Positions 1-7,801 of a stretch of 40,406 bases of DNA are shown here, in pieces (the stretch's first letter is position 1; every line of letters starts with the position of its first letter). The translations under genes were made by a program, and so were the position numbers. Under the pieces are notes generated by a model, which saw nothing but the letters and a program-made list of their open reading frames with translations, had not been told where the DNA came from and made no database searches. This DNA is from Acidobacteriota bacterium (GTDB lineage Bacteria; Acidobacteriota; Vicinamibacteria; Vicinamibacterales; 2-12-FULL-66-21), in NCBI GenBank assembly GCA_016184105.1, contig JACPDI010000020.1, forward strand, positions 1 to 40,406. Reading direction: 5' to 3'.

Positions 1-1235
1 TCAGGAGCTTGTGCTTCCTTAGCTGCAAGGGCACGGAACACCGGGTCCAAGTCATCAACTGTGACGGCCTCTCGCACTACGACTGCCATCGGGATTAATC
101 GGCCAAACAAGCGCAGATGCACTTGCTCGCTGGTCAACAGGAACCATGACACTGCCCAAAACGCCCCGCGGTTTTCTGCCCACAAGCGCGTGAAGTAGTA
201 GTTGATGCTGGGCCTCAAAAAGACCGGACGCGCGGGTTCGGCTGCCAGAAACTCGGCGACTTGCGCTGGTTCGTCCTCGATCAACAGGACGCTAACAGCA
301 AAGTCAAAAAGAATGTTGTGAGCGAACGCCACGCGCTGCCCAGCCGTTCCAACCTGAGTAAGGATTTCCGCGCTGAAAAGGTCTCGCCATACTTCGTCGT
401 CTTCGCGCTTGTACGCCGCGTCAAAGCGTACCGACAGCTGATGGGCTTCCACCATTGCTCTTGCGAGCTCCGTCAACACCGAACGGCGTCGCAAAGCCAT
501 CAGGCCCGATGCCACTCGCTGGTGCCAAAACAGTGAAAGCAGCTGAACTTCGGAAGACACATCACTCAGGGTGTCGGGATTGACACCGCCGCCAAGCAAC
601 TTCTCCGCAAGCCACAAATTGAATGGAGTCCGAAGCAACCACCGAAATTCTGGCGAGCTGCGCTCAAAGATCCTGTCGAGCCCGGGGATGCTGGCAACCG
701 CTTGCAGCGTCTCGTCATCCGAGAGCGCTGGGACGACGAAGTGCCGGCATAGCACGCCGCGCATCTGGAATTCAGGAGCCGGTGGAGCTCCAGGCGGAAA
801 CATTGCAAGCAACATTTCGGACCGCAGTGCATCAAACGTACGGACCGCGACAATGATCCGCCAGCTTGCCTGCAGAACGTTTTGCGCACGCCGAATGAGC
901 GTCCGTACGTACTTCTGAGCGTCTTCGGAGCGCAGCGAGTCGTACGAGTCAATGATCAGCAAGCCTGGCGCCGCCGGTGTAGCGCGGACGTCATCGCGCA
1001 GCGTGTCAATCAAATCGCGATCGAGCCCGAGTTCTGTCTGAAGTTCGAGATCGTTGTGAACGGAGTGCTTGTCCAACGACAGCAGATACGCTGGCCGATG
1101 ATCGGCGTGCGCCGCGCGAAAGTGTGTGACGAGCAAGTGCGTCTTGCCCACGCCGGGAGCTCCAAGCACGACGCCATTGCCCTGGCGTTCGAATTTGGCA
1201 AACTCCGTTGCAAGACGATCCCGCCGGATTTCCAT
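1..1235 (-). CDS. P-loop NTPase (AAA/STAND-like), partner of SIR2 gene; partial, runs off left edge
   Basis: The minus-strand frame is open from an ATG at 1235 to the window edge, giving about 411 residues with no stop. A Walker A motif GAPGVGKT lies at residues 25-32 and a Walker B-like strand LLIID at about 92-96, followed by a strand WRIIVAVRTFD. The later part looks alpha-helical, as in AAA or STAND regulators. The ATG directly follows the SIR2 stop (TAAATG), and the Shine-Dalgarno GAGGAG lies inside the end of the SIR2 gene, so the two should be translationally coupled. ATP hydrolysis is expected from the motifs. A role as sensor or regulator of the SIR2 effector is inferred from the pairing. 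Codon use is less GC-skewed than in the respiratory genes, which suggests transfer. The C-terminal part lies outside the window, so the exact family cannot be fixed. Confidence 0.8.
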   Translation of the reverse strand, partial: MEIRRDRLATEFAKFERQGNGVVLGAPGVGKTHLLVTHFRAAHADHRPAYLLSLDKHSVHNDLELQTELGLDRDLIDTLRDDVRATPAAPGLLIIDSYDSLRSEDAQKYVRTLIRRAQNVLQASWRIIVAVRTFDALRSEMLLAMFPPGAPPAPEFQMRGVLCRHFVVPALSDDETLQAVASIPGLDRIFERSSPEFRWLLRTPFNLWLAEKLLGGGVNPDTLSDVSSEVQLLSLFWHQRVASGLMALRRRSVLTELARAMVEAHQLSVRFDAAYKREDDEVWRDLFSAEILTQVGTAGQRVAFAHNILFDFAVSVLLIEDEPAQVAEFLAAEPARPVFLRPSINYYFTRLWAENRGAFWAVSWFLLTSEQVHLRLFGRLIPMAVVVREAVTVDDLDPVFRALAAKEAQAP

Positions 1236-2255
1236 TTACAGCTCCTCTAGGGCTCGACGGGCGAGTCGATCAACGGCTGATTCCGCAGGGGCTGTCGCCC
1301 CAGCCTTGGCACCGAGATCCTCAATCACTGAAGCCAGCCCAGTATGGTCTTGAAGACCCGTCGCGGGATCACGTGGCGCGTGATAGAAAATGGGCACGAG
1401 CCAGGGCGGAAGTCTTTCGCGGAACTTCTGTTTGGCTTCTTCGTGCGCTGCTGCGGGATCGAGCACGCCGGCAGTGGCCGTTAAGTCGACGTCGTAAGGG
1501 ATGATCGAAAAATGCGCCGGTTCGTCGGTCAGGACGAAGTCGCTCCTCAAAAGATCCAGCGCCTTGTTAAAGAACGGATCTGTCATGCTGAAACCGACGA
1601 ACAGCACTGGTCGTGTTGCGAGCAGCGTCCAGATGACCTTTCGGGGAAGGGTTCGGAGCGCCGCATCAGGCGCAGACAAATCGTGCCCGTACGCAGCAGC
1701 GTAGTCGCGGGCACCCAGTATTAGTCGCTTGGGCAAACTGTGAAAGCCGTGCAAGTGCAACACTCGATCGTGGCGAAGACTCGCACCAAGGTTCCGCAGG
1801 AATTCAAAGACGCGGTACGATCGGTCGTCCCTCAAGTCGACCGGCTCGCAGCGATGAACACCAGCCGAGCCCGAATACTCGGCGATGCATGCTTCCTCGA
1901 GCGTCGGATCGAAATTTGGGGTGATGAGCCCGGAGAATCCGAGGGAAATCAGCCGCCGATGAAACCGCAGATCCTTACGTGGAGCGCCGTCGAAACAGAA
2001 AGTGCGGTCGAGCCGCTTGAAGTACTCGTCGGCGCGACCAACAGCCGCTGCGGCGTCGGCGATCTTGTCGACGTCACCTAGGTAATCGTCTGAAACAGCT
2101 AGGGCAGGGGCGAACTCGTCGGCGAGTTGTCTTACCAACCCGCGCCACAGCGGGTAACCCATCACCGCGCTTGCGCCCGCCCCGGCCAAGAGGAGAGGCC
2201 GGCGAGCTGCCAGAAGCGGGACGAGAAGCGCAGCACCGTGGCGAGTCGGCGGCAT
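1236..2255 (-). CDS. SIR2-like domain protein, probable NAD-hydrolysing defence effector
   Basis: A 339-residue protein built almost wholly of a SIR2_2-type fold. Visible motifs in order are the nucleotide-binding LLLAGAGAS with GYPLW near the N-terminus, LITPNFDPTLEEA (the conserved N and D), VLHLHG (the conserved His), a following RDYAAAYG segment, and VLFVGFSMTDPFF near residue 220. Proteins of this type in phage defence (ThsA, DSR and Argonaute-linked SIR2) degrade NAD+ and stop growth of infected cells. That activity here is inferred from the family. The ATG at 2255 is preceded by GAGG at a suitable distance. It is the first gene of a pair with the NTPase and begins about 90 bp from the 3' end of a tRNA-Pro gene, typical of an inserted island. 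No transmembrane segment is evident. Confidence 0.85.
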   Translation of the reverse strand: MPPTRHGAALLVPLLAARRPLLLAGAGASAVMGYPLWRGLVRQLADEFAPALAVSDDYLGDVDKIADAAAAVGRADEYFKRLDRTFCFDGAPRKDLRFHRRLISLGFSGLITPNFDPTLEEACIAEYSGSAGVHRCEPVDLRDDRSYRVFEFLRNLGASLRHDRVLHLHGFHSLPKRLILGARDYAAAYGHDLSAPDAALRTLPRKVIWTLLATRPVLFVGFSMTDPFFNKALDLLRSDFVLTDEPAHFSIIPYDVDLTATAGVLDPAAAHEEAKQKFRERLPPWLVPIFYHAPRDPATGLQDHTGLASVIEDLGAKAGATAPAESAVDRLARRALEEL

Positions 2256-2309
2256 CGACGCCTCATCTTAATCGCCGCCGCCGCGGCGGACCGAACCGGC
2301 GTCAGCCAG

Positions 2310-2329
2310 TGTGACCTATATGTGACCTA
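2310..2329. repeat. Two TGTGACCTA direct repeats, 11 bp apart
   Basis: TGTGACCTA occurs at 2310-2318 and again at 2321-2329, one DNA helical turn apart, between the tRNA-Pro 3' end and the SIR2 start codon. The site could be an operator for the SIR2 operon or a recombinase arm site left by island insertion. Nothing in the window decides between them. Confidence 0.5.
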
Positions 2330-2342
2330 CAGATCGGAAAAG

Positions 2343-2419
2343 TGGTCGGGGCGACTGGATTCGAACCAGCGACCCCCTGCGCCCAAGGCAGGTGCGCTAC
2401 CAGGCTGCGCTACGCCCCG
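2343..2419 (-). tRNA. tRNA-Pro(TGG)
   Basis: On the minus strand the sequence folds as a complete cloverleaf. A perfect 7-bp acceptor stem is formed by CGGGGCG and CGCCCCG. There is a D arm with GCGC/GCGC, an anticodon stem CCTGC/GCAGG around loop CTTGGGC (anticodon TGG), and a T arm with TTCGAAT. The encoded CCA is at 2343-2345. A TTTT run follows the 3' end. The SIR2/NTPase pair lies directly beyond the 3' end, where tRNA-targeted integrases insert. Confidence 0.96.
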
Positions 2420-2427
2420 ACGCGTCA

Positions 2428-2433
2428 ATTATA
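2428..2433 (-). promoter_or_regulatory. -10 box of tRNA-Pro promoter
   Basis: A perfect TATAAT on the minus strand ends 8 nt before the tRNA 5' end. No convincing -35 is visible at 17 bp, where the sequence is GC-rich. Confidence 0.65.
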
Positions 2434-2482
2434 CGGGTTCAGAGGGACATGGGGCAGCCCCGCCTGCCGACGCCACGCGAAA

Positions 2483-2513
2483 TGTTGCGCAACAAAAAGT
2501 GTTGCGCTATCCT
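2483..2513 (+). promoter_or_regulatory. Promoter and palindromic operator of the Xre/RES operon
   Basis: The perfect 12-bp palindrome TGTTGCGCAACA is at 2483-2494, and its half-site TGTTGCGC recurs at 2500-2507, 17 bp downstream. The -35-like TTGCGC (2485-2490) and -10-like TATCCT (2508-2513) are exactly 17 bp apart, so repressor bound at the repeats would cover the promoter. The predicted transcription start falls at about 2520, the antitoxin ATG itself, implying a leaderless mRNA. This fits antitoxin autoregulation. Confidence 0.6.
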
Positions 2514-2519
2514 GATCGC

Positions 2520-2852
2520 ATGCCCGTCGCCACCGCACGCAAGGTCGAGGCGCTCCGGCATGACTTCCGCTCGGCCGCGCGGCTGGCCGACATGCTCGGC
2601 GTCAGCCGTTCGCAGGTCACACGCTGGCTGCAAGGCGCCGGGATCGACCCCCTGAACGCCGAGAAGGTCGACCTGCTGGAGCTGGTCTGGTCCAGCGTGC
2701 TGCGCCTCTACGAGCGCGATGCCGCCCTGGAGTGGCTGTTCGGCATCAACCCGCGGCTGGGCGACCGTCGTCCGATCGATCTGGTCCGCTCGGGGCGCGC
2801 CGAGGAACTGATGCGCGCGCTCCGCGCGGAACGCACCGACTCCTTCGCGTGA
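2520..2852 (+). CDS. Xre/MbcA/ParS-type antitoxin
   Basis: A 110-residue protein. An N-terminal helix-turn-helix covers about residues 15-45 (ARLADMLGVSRSQVTRWL), and a C-terminal region holds AALEWLFGINPRLGDRRPIDLV, the hallmark of the antitoxin_Xre/MbcA/ParS toxin-binding domain. It should neutralise the RES toxin encoded next to it and repress the operon through the palindrome upstream. The ATG at 2520 was chosen because the homologous region starts there; no Shine-Dalgarno is present, in keeping with a start at the predicted transcript end. The frame is open further upstream, but that part crosses the tRNA and is not expected to be coding. The stop overlaps the toxin start codon (GTGA). 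Confidence 0.9.
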   Translation: MPVATARKVEALRHDFRSAARLADMLGVSRSQVTRWLQGAGIDPLNAEKVDLLELVWSSVLRLYERDAALEWLFGINPRLGDRRPIDLVRSGRAEELMRALRAERTDSFA

Positions 2853-3403
2853 TCCTCCACCGCTGCTTCGCCTGGAGCCGGGCCGCGCGCGGCGACGCGC
2901 CCGACGGACCGCTCTGGTTCCCCCGCGTGCTCCAGGGCGAAGGACGCCACGACAACCCCGAGACGTACGGCTGCCTGTATCTGGCCGACCGCCCGGTGTC
3001 CTGCGTCGCCGAACAACTGGCGGCGTTCCGGGGTCAGCGGCTGATCGCGCCGCTCCTCCGGCGCCGGGGCCTGCCTCTGGCGCTCGCCGACATAGAGCTG
3101 GACGACGGCGCGACGCTGATCGATCTCGACGATCCCCTCGTCCTGGGCCGCGAGCGGCTGCGCCCGTCCCGTGTCGCGACCAGGAATCGCTCTGTCACGC
3201 AGCCACAGGCGCTCGCCCTCTATCGGTCGCATCCCAGTGCGGCCGGTCTCCGGTGGTGGTCGAGCTGGGAGGCGCTGTGGGCCAACATCACGCTGTTCGA
3301 CCGCGCGATGCCGCTGCTGCGGCTCGTGGCCGTCCGGGAACTGACGCTCGAGGATCCGGCCCTGCTGGAGGCGGCGGAGTTGTTCGGCCTGCGGGTGGTG
3401 TAA
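2849..3403 (+). CDS. RES-domain toxin
   Basis: A 184-residue RES family protein starting at a GTG that overlaps the antitoxin stop by four bases. The N-terminal part has an RCFAW start and a GRHDNPETYGCLYLADRP segment, matching the R...Y/N...LY region of RES proteins. A conserved-looking SWEALWANITLFD segment follows near residue 140. RES toxins are related to ADP-ribosyltransferases, and characterised members deplete or modify NAD+ (or modify Prs), causing stasis. That activity is inferred from the family. Antitoxin-then-toxin order with translational coupling is standard for this type II system. A second NAD-targeting gene, SIR2, lies on the other side of the tRNA. Confidence 0.87.
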   Translation: MILHRCFAWSRAARGDAPDGPLWFPRVLQGEGRHDNPETYGCLYLADRPVSCVAEQLAAFRGQRLIAPLLRRRGLPLALADIELDDGATLIDLDDPLVLGRERLRPSRVATRNRSVTQPQALALYRSHPSAAGLRWWSSWEALWANITLFDRAMPLLRLVAVRELTLEDPALLEAAELFGLRVV

Positions 3404-3419
3404 TCGACGCCTGGCGCGC

Positions 3420-3447
3420 TTGACCCTCGTCGCCGTTCGTGGATAAC
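3420..3447 (+). promoter_or_regulatory. Probable promoter of the actAB operon
   Basis: TTGACC (3420-3425) and GATAAC (3442-3447) are separated by 16 bp, directly after the RES gene. This gives a leader of about 130 nt before actA. No other gene lies in this gap. Confidence 0.5.
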
Positions 3448-3587
3448 ATGCGCCCCTTAATCCACCGGATTTCGTTCGCTGCCGCTGCGGCGAAACTCCT
3501 GGGGGAGGCGCGAGGATGTGGCAGCAGAGCTCCATCGCTCACTCGCGGTCGGGACAACTGTCCTCCAGCGAGACGGGGTCCTAGCCA

Positions 3588-4232
3588 TTGGCCCAGATTT
3601 TCCCCCCCTGGTGGAACAAACTCCCGCTCGCCGCCGCCCTTGCGGGCAGCCTCGGTGCGGCCCTCGCGATCGCGGGCGTCTGGTACTACTTTTCTCCGTG
3701 GTACACAGACGTCGGCTACCGTCCCGTTCAGCCCGTCCCCTACAGCCACAAACTTCACGCCGGCGAGCTGGGTCTCGATTGCCGGTACTGCCACGCCTCG
3801 GTCGAGATTTCCGCGGTCGCGAACGTTCCGCCCACACAGACCTGCATGAACTGCCATCAGACGGTGAAGAGGGACAGCGCGAAGCTCGCACCGATCCGGG
3901 ACAGCGCCGCCAGCGGCCGGCCGATGCGCTGGATCCGCGTCCACAAGCTTCCCGACTACGCCTATTTCGCCCACAGCGCGCATGTGGCGGCAGGAATCGG
4001 CTGCGTCACCTGCCACGGCCGCATCGACGAGATGGAAACCGTCACCCAGACGACGCCGCTCAGCATGAGCTGGTGCGTCGACTGCCACCGGAACCCCGGT
4101 CCCTACAGACGCCCCGTTTCAGAGGTCACCAACATGAAGTGGACCCCTCCCCGGGACGTCCGGATGCTCGCGGCCGTGCTCGGCGACCGACCGGTCAATC
4201 CGCCGACTGACTGTTCGGGGTGCCACCGGTGA
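3588..4232 (+). CDS. actA: Alternative complex III subunit ActA, pentaheme cytochrome c
   Basis: A 214-residue protein with one N-terminal membrane anchor (about residues 12-32) and five heme c motifs: CRYCH (65), CMNCH (86), CVTCH (139), CVDCH (163) and CSGCH (209). In ACIII, ActA is the pentaheme subunit that passes electrons from the quinol-oxidising core to downstream cytochromes on the periplasmic side. The start is a TTG at 3588. A stop codon lies two codons upstream in frame, and the FPPWWN sequence just after the start is typical of ActA N-termini. It is the first gene of the plus-strand respiratory operon and overlaps actB by four bases (GTGA). Confidence 0.93.
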   Translation: MAQIFPPWWNKLPLAAALAGSLGAALAIAGVWYYFSPWYTDVGYRPVQPVPYSHKLHAGELGLDCRYCHASVEISAVANVPPTQTCMNCHQTVKRDSAKLAPIRDSAASGRPMRWIRVHKLPDYAYFAHSAHVAAGIGCVTCHGRIDEMETVTQTTPLSMSWCVDCHRNPGPYRRPVSEVTNMKWTPPRDVRMLAAVLGDRPVNPPTDCSGCHR

Positions 4233-7195
4233 GCCGGACCTATTGGCGAAGTCTCGCGCAGATCGAGGACCGCCCCGAGGCGCGCGCGTTGCTCGAGCGG
4301 GAATTCCCGGAGGGAGCCTCGGAGCTTCCCGAAGGGGTGACCCGGCGCGAGATGATGATGCTCCTGGGCGCCTCGCTGTCGCTTGCGGGGCTCGCGGGGT
4401 GCCGGCGCCCCGTCGAAGAGATTGTCCCGTATGTGACCGCTCCCGAGGAGATCGTCCCGGGGATCCCCCGCTACTACGCGACGACCATGCCGTTCCGCCG
4501 GAGCGCCTACGGCCTGATCGTCGAGAGCCACGAAGGGCGGCCGACCAAGATCGAGGGAAACCCTTCGCACCCCTCGACCCTCGGGGCCTCGGCCTCCCTC
4601 GTCCAGGCGTCCATCCTCGGCCTCTACGATCCCGACCGCTCGCAGTCGGTCATGCTGCGGAGCACGCGGAAATCCTGGAGCGATTTCGTGACGGCCTGGG
4701 GGCAGCTCTCCGCGGCTCATGCCGCGGATGGCGGCGCCGGCCTTGCCGTCCTCTCCGAGTCCTTCTCTTCGCCAACCCTGGCGCGTCTCGTCTCCGAGCT
4801 TCGTGCCCGCTACCCCCGTTTGCAGTGGGCGACTTACGACGCGGTCAGCGACGAGAGCCGGCTCGCGGGTCTGCGGCACGCCACGGGACGCGACCTCGAT
4901 CTCATGCTCCGGCTCGATCGAGCCTCGGTGATTCTCGCCCTCGACGCCGACCCGTTCCTCACCGACCCGGAGACGATCCGCCACGCGCGAGGCTTCGCGG
5001 ACGGCAGGCGTGCCCTTTCGACAAGCTCAGGGCAGGCCTCCGATGCCTCGATGAACCGGCTCTACGCGGTTGAAGGGGTCTACTCGCTGACGGGAGCCAT
5101 GGCGGATCACCGGCTCCGCCTCGAGAGCCGGCAGATCGCCCCCTTCCTCGCGGCCCTCGCGGCGCGCCTTGCGGCGCCCGGCGCCGGAGCGACGGGCCCG
5201 GCCCACGTCCCGGGTGTCGACCCGCGCTGGATCGACGCCCTTGCGAAGGACCTTCTGGCGAACCGAGGCAAGGGGTTGATCGTGGCGGGGGAGCGCCAGC
5301 CGCCGGCCGTCCACGCGGCGGTCTGCGCCCTGAACACGTATCTCGGCAACACGGGCAGAACGGTCACCTACTACGAGACGAAGGACGCTGCGCTTCCGAG
5401 CGCGAGCTCGCTGGCCTCGCTCGTAGCATCGATTAAAGAGGAGGCGGTCCGGACGCTCGTCATCCTGGGCGGCAATCCTGTGTTCGACGCCCCCGCCGAC
5501 CTCGACTTCGCAACATATCTCTCCAAAGTCCCTCACACGATCGCGCTCGGGCACGCGGTCGACGAGACATCCTCCAGGGCGGAGTGGCATATCCCTCGCG
5601 CTCACTATCTCGAATCGTGGGGAGACGCGCGCGCGGTTGGAGGCACGCTCAGCGTCATCCAGCCGCTGATCCTCCCCCTGTTCGGCGGACGAACCCCCGT
5701 TGAAGTGCTGGGGCTGATGGCCGGGGGCAAGGATCGTCCCGGCTACGAGATCGTGCGGGAGACGTGGAAACCGATCCTGGGCGAGGCCGAGTTCGACAAG
5801 AAGTGGAACCGCGTCCTCCACGACGGGTTCCTTTCCGGCAGCGAGCTTCCCGAAGTCGTTCCCGATCTGACAGGGGAGCCCATTGCGGACCTCGCGCGCT
5901 TGACAGGCGGGCGATCTCCGGACGGCCTTCGACCGGGCTCAGGCCAGGGCCTGGAGATCGTGTTCCTCCCTTCACCCTCGCTACACGACGGCCGGTTCGC
6001 GAACGACGGGTGGCTGCAGGAGCTTCCCGATCCCATCACCAAGCTCACCTGGGACAACCCCGCACTCGTGAGCCCGAAGACCGCCGAGACACTCGGTCTT
6101 GCGAGCGAGGATGTGGTCCGCCTCGATTACGCGGGCCGCTCGCTCGAGCTTCCCGTCTGGATCCTCCCCGGAATGGCAGACGATGTGGTGGCCCTCACCT
6201 TGGGATACGGCCGTCTCCGCGCGGGACGGATCGGGTCCGGCGTCGGGTTCAATACGTTCACCGTCCGGGCGTCCAACGCACCCGGCTTCGACAGCGGCGC
6301 CAGACTCACCAGGCTCGGGCGCGCGTACCCGCTCTCGGCGACGCAGAGCCATGGCAGCATGGAGGGGCGCCCCATCGTCCGCGAGTCGACTCTCGCCGAG
6401 CTTCGATCGGAACCGGCCTCCGCGCCGGAGGAGGCCCCGCATCACTTCTCCCTCTGGAAGGAGCACGCCTACGATCAGGGGCACCAGTGGGGGATGACGA
6501 TCGACTTGAACGCCTGCATCGGCTGCAGCGCGTGCATGACGGCCTGCCAGAGCGAGAACAACGTGCCTGTCGTCGGCAAGACCCAGGTCGCGAAAGGGCG
6601 CGAGATGCACTGGCTGCGGGTGGACCGGTACTTCTCGGGCGAACCCTCCGGCAGCCCGGAGATCGTCTTCCAGCCGGTTCCCTGCATGCACTGCGAGGAT
6701 GCCCCCTGCGAGCAGGTCTGCCCCGTGGCCGCAACCGTTCACGACGGGCAGGGCCTCAACGTGATGGTCTACAACCGGTGCATCGGGACCCGCTACTGCT
6801 CGAACAACTGTCCCTACAAGGTGCGCCGGTTCAATTTCTTCAACTTCACCAAGGACACACCCGACATTCTCCGGCTCGCGATGAACCCGGACGTCACCGT
6901 CCGCGCGAGGGGCGTGATGGAGAAGTGCACCTACTGCACGCAGAGGATCAATCGGGCGAAGATCGATGCGAAGCTCGCGGGGCGCGAGCTTCGTGACGGC
7001 GACGTCAAGACGGCCTGCCAACAGGCCTGCCCCGCCTCGGCCATCGAGTTCGGCGATCTTCGCGACCGATCGAGCCGCGTCGTGAAGGCGAAGGCCGACC
7101 CGCGCAACTACGCGCTCCTCGAAGAGCTGAACACCAGGCCACGGACGACCTATCTGGCCAAGGTGCGCAACCCCAACCCGGAGATGCCGGCATGA
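4229..7195 (+). CDS. actB: Alternative complex III subunit ActB, molybdopterin-oxidoreductase-like and Fe-S protein
   Basis: A 988-residue fusion typical of ActB. It has a large region related to molybdopterin oxidoreductases (which in ACIII lacks the cofactor) and a C-terminal four-cluster ferredoxin-like region from about residue 755. The cysteine motifs are CIGCSACMTAC, CMHCEDAPCEQVC, CIGTRYCSNNC, CTYC and CQQAC. Near residue 40 a twin-arginine-like TRREMMMLLGAS is followed by a lipobox-like LAGC, as in other ActB proteins. The GTG at 4229 overlaps the actA stop; a GTG nine bases earlier is possible but less likely. Two short dispersed repeats lie in frame within the gene (5012-5033 and 5924-5945). 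Its usual partners actC, D and F are on the opposite strand 16-23 kb away. Confidence 0.94.
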   Translation: MSRTYWRSLAQIEDRPEARALLEREFPEGASELPEGVTRREMMMLLGASLSLAGLAGCRRPVEEIVPYVTAPEEIVPGIPRYYATTMPFRRSAYGLIVESHEGRPTKIEGNPSHPSTLGASASLVQASILGLYDPDRSQSVMLRSTRKSWSDFVTAWGQLSAAHAADGGAGLAVLSESFSSPTLARLVSELRARYPRLQWATYDAVSDESRLAGLRHATGRDLDLMLRLDRASVILALDADPFLTDPETIRHARGFADGRRALSTSSGQASDASMNRLYAVEGVYSLTGAMADHRLRLESRQIAPFLAALAARLAAPGAGATGPAHVPGVDPRWIDALAKDLLANRGKGLIVAGERQPPAVHAAVCALNTYLGNTGRTVTYYETKDAALPSASSLASLVASIKEEAVRTLVILGGNPVFDAPADLDFATYLSKVPHTIALGHAVDETSSRAEWHIPRAHYLESWGDARAVGGTLSVIQPLILPLFGGRTPVEVLGLMAGGKDRPGYEIVRETWKPILGEAEFDKKWNRVLHDGFLSGSELPEVVPDLTGEPIADLARLTGGRSPDGLRPGSGQGLEIVFLPSPSLHDGRFANDGWLQELPDPITKLTWDNPALVSPKTAETLGLASEDVVRLDYAGRSLELPVWILPGMADDVVALTLGYGRLRAGRIGSGVGFNTFTVRASNAPGFDSGARLTRLGRAYPLSATQSHGSMEGRPIVRESTLAELRSEPASAPEEAPHHFSLWKEHAYDQGHQWGMTIDLNACIGCSACMTACQSENNVPVVGKTQVAKGREMHWLRVDRYFSGEPSGSPEIVFQPVPCMHCEDAPCEQVCPVAATVHDGQGLNVMVYNRCIGTRYCSNNCPYKVRRFNFFNFTKDTPDILRLAMNPDVTVRARGVMEKCTYCTQRINRAKIDAKLAGRELRDGDVKTACQQACPASAIEFGDLRDRSSRVVKAKADPRNYALLEELNTRPRTTYLAKVRNPNPEMPA
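5012..5033. repeat. 22-bp CTTTCGAC/GCTCAGG dispersed repeat inside actB, copy 1
   Basis: GCCCT and AGGGC form inverted ends around TTCGACAAGCTC. The element is read in frame and adds the low-complexity stretch ALSTSSGQASDAS just before MNRLY. It resembles the CCTTCGAC..GCTCAGG elements scattered through many bacterial genomes. Confidence 0.6.
5924..5945. repeat. 22-bp CTTCGAC/GCTCAGG dispersed repeat inside actB, copy 2
   Basis: GGCCT and AGGCC form the inverted ends, with core TTCGACCGGGCTC. It shares TTCGAC and GCTCAGG with copy 1 and is also read in frame (SPDGLRPGSGQG). Confidence 0.55.
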
Positions 7196-7791
7196 GGGGG
7201 CGGAATCGCGTGTTCGCGTTCCTCTTTCTTGCGTCCGCCGTGGGTGCTGCGGCGGGCTGCGCGCGCGGCTGCACGTCGAGCCGCCCTCCCATCCATCTCA
7301 ATCCGAGCATGGACGACCAGCCGAAGGTCCGCGCGCAGACGGCGAGCAACTTCTTCTACAACGGCGCGTCCATGAGAGAGCCCGTTCCCGGAACGGTCCC
7401 GATCGGCGGGCTGAAGGAAGACGTGCCCTTCTTCACCGGAAAGGAGGCGGACGGGCCGTTTGTCGCGACGATTCCCGTTCCCGTGGACGAGACGCTCGTC
7501 GAGCGCGGGCGCGAGCGGTATCGCATCTACTGCCAGCCGTGCCACGACGCCCGGGGGGAGGGCAAGGGGATCCTGTTCCAGCGAGGCAACGTCCCCACCG
7601 CCTCCTTTCACCAGGACAAGATCCTGAAGTACCCGGACGGGCAGATCTTCGACGTCATCACGAACGGGAGCGGGCTGATGGCCGGATACCGCTGGCCGAT
7701 CCCTCCCGCGGACAGGTGGGCGATCGTCGCCTACGTGCGGGAGCTCCAGCGCAAGCGGCCGGCAGGCGTCACGGGCATCCAGGGGAAATGA
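7192..7791 (+). CDS. actE: ActE-like monoheme cytochrome c lipoprotein
   Basis: A 199-residue protein with a lipoprotein-type signal (AVGAAAGC, Cys22), one heme motif CQPCH at residues 114-118 and a likely axial methionine in NGSGLMAGYRWPI. The layout and the PIPPADRWAIVAYVREL ending match ActE, the monoheme cytochrome c subunit of ACIII that hands electrons to soluble carriers or directly to the oxidase. The ATG overlaps the actB stop (ATGA). In classical act operons actC and actD lie between B and E; they are missing here and are found on the minus strand. A generic small cytochrome c is the alternative. Confidence 0.82.
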   Translation: MRGRNRVFAFLFLASAVGAAAGCARGCTSSRPPIHLNPSMDDQPKVRAQTASNFFYNGASMREPVPGTVPIGGLKEDVPFFTGKEADGPFVATIPVPVDETLVERGRERYRIYCQPCHDARGEGKGILFQRGNVPTASFHQDKILKYPDGQIFDVITNGSGLMAGYRWPIPPADRWAIVAYVRELQRKRPAGVTGIQGK

Positions 7792-7801
7792 GGGAGGCGT
7801 C

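Noticed and set aside
261-1250. Plus-strand open frames over the NTPase gene
   Set aside because: Composition and lack of motifs mark them as shadows; the minus frame holds intact Walker motifs.
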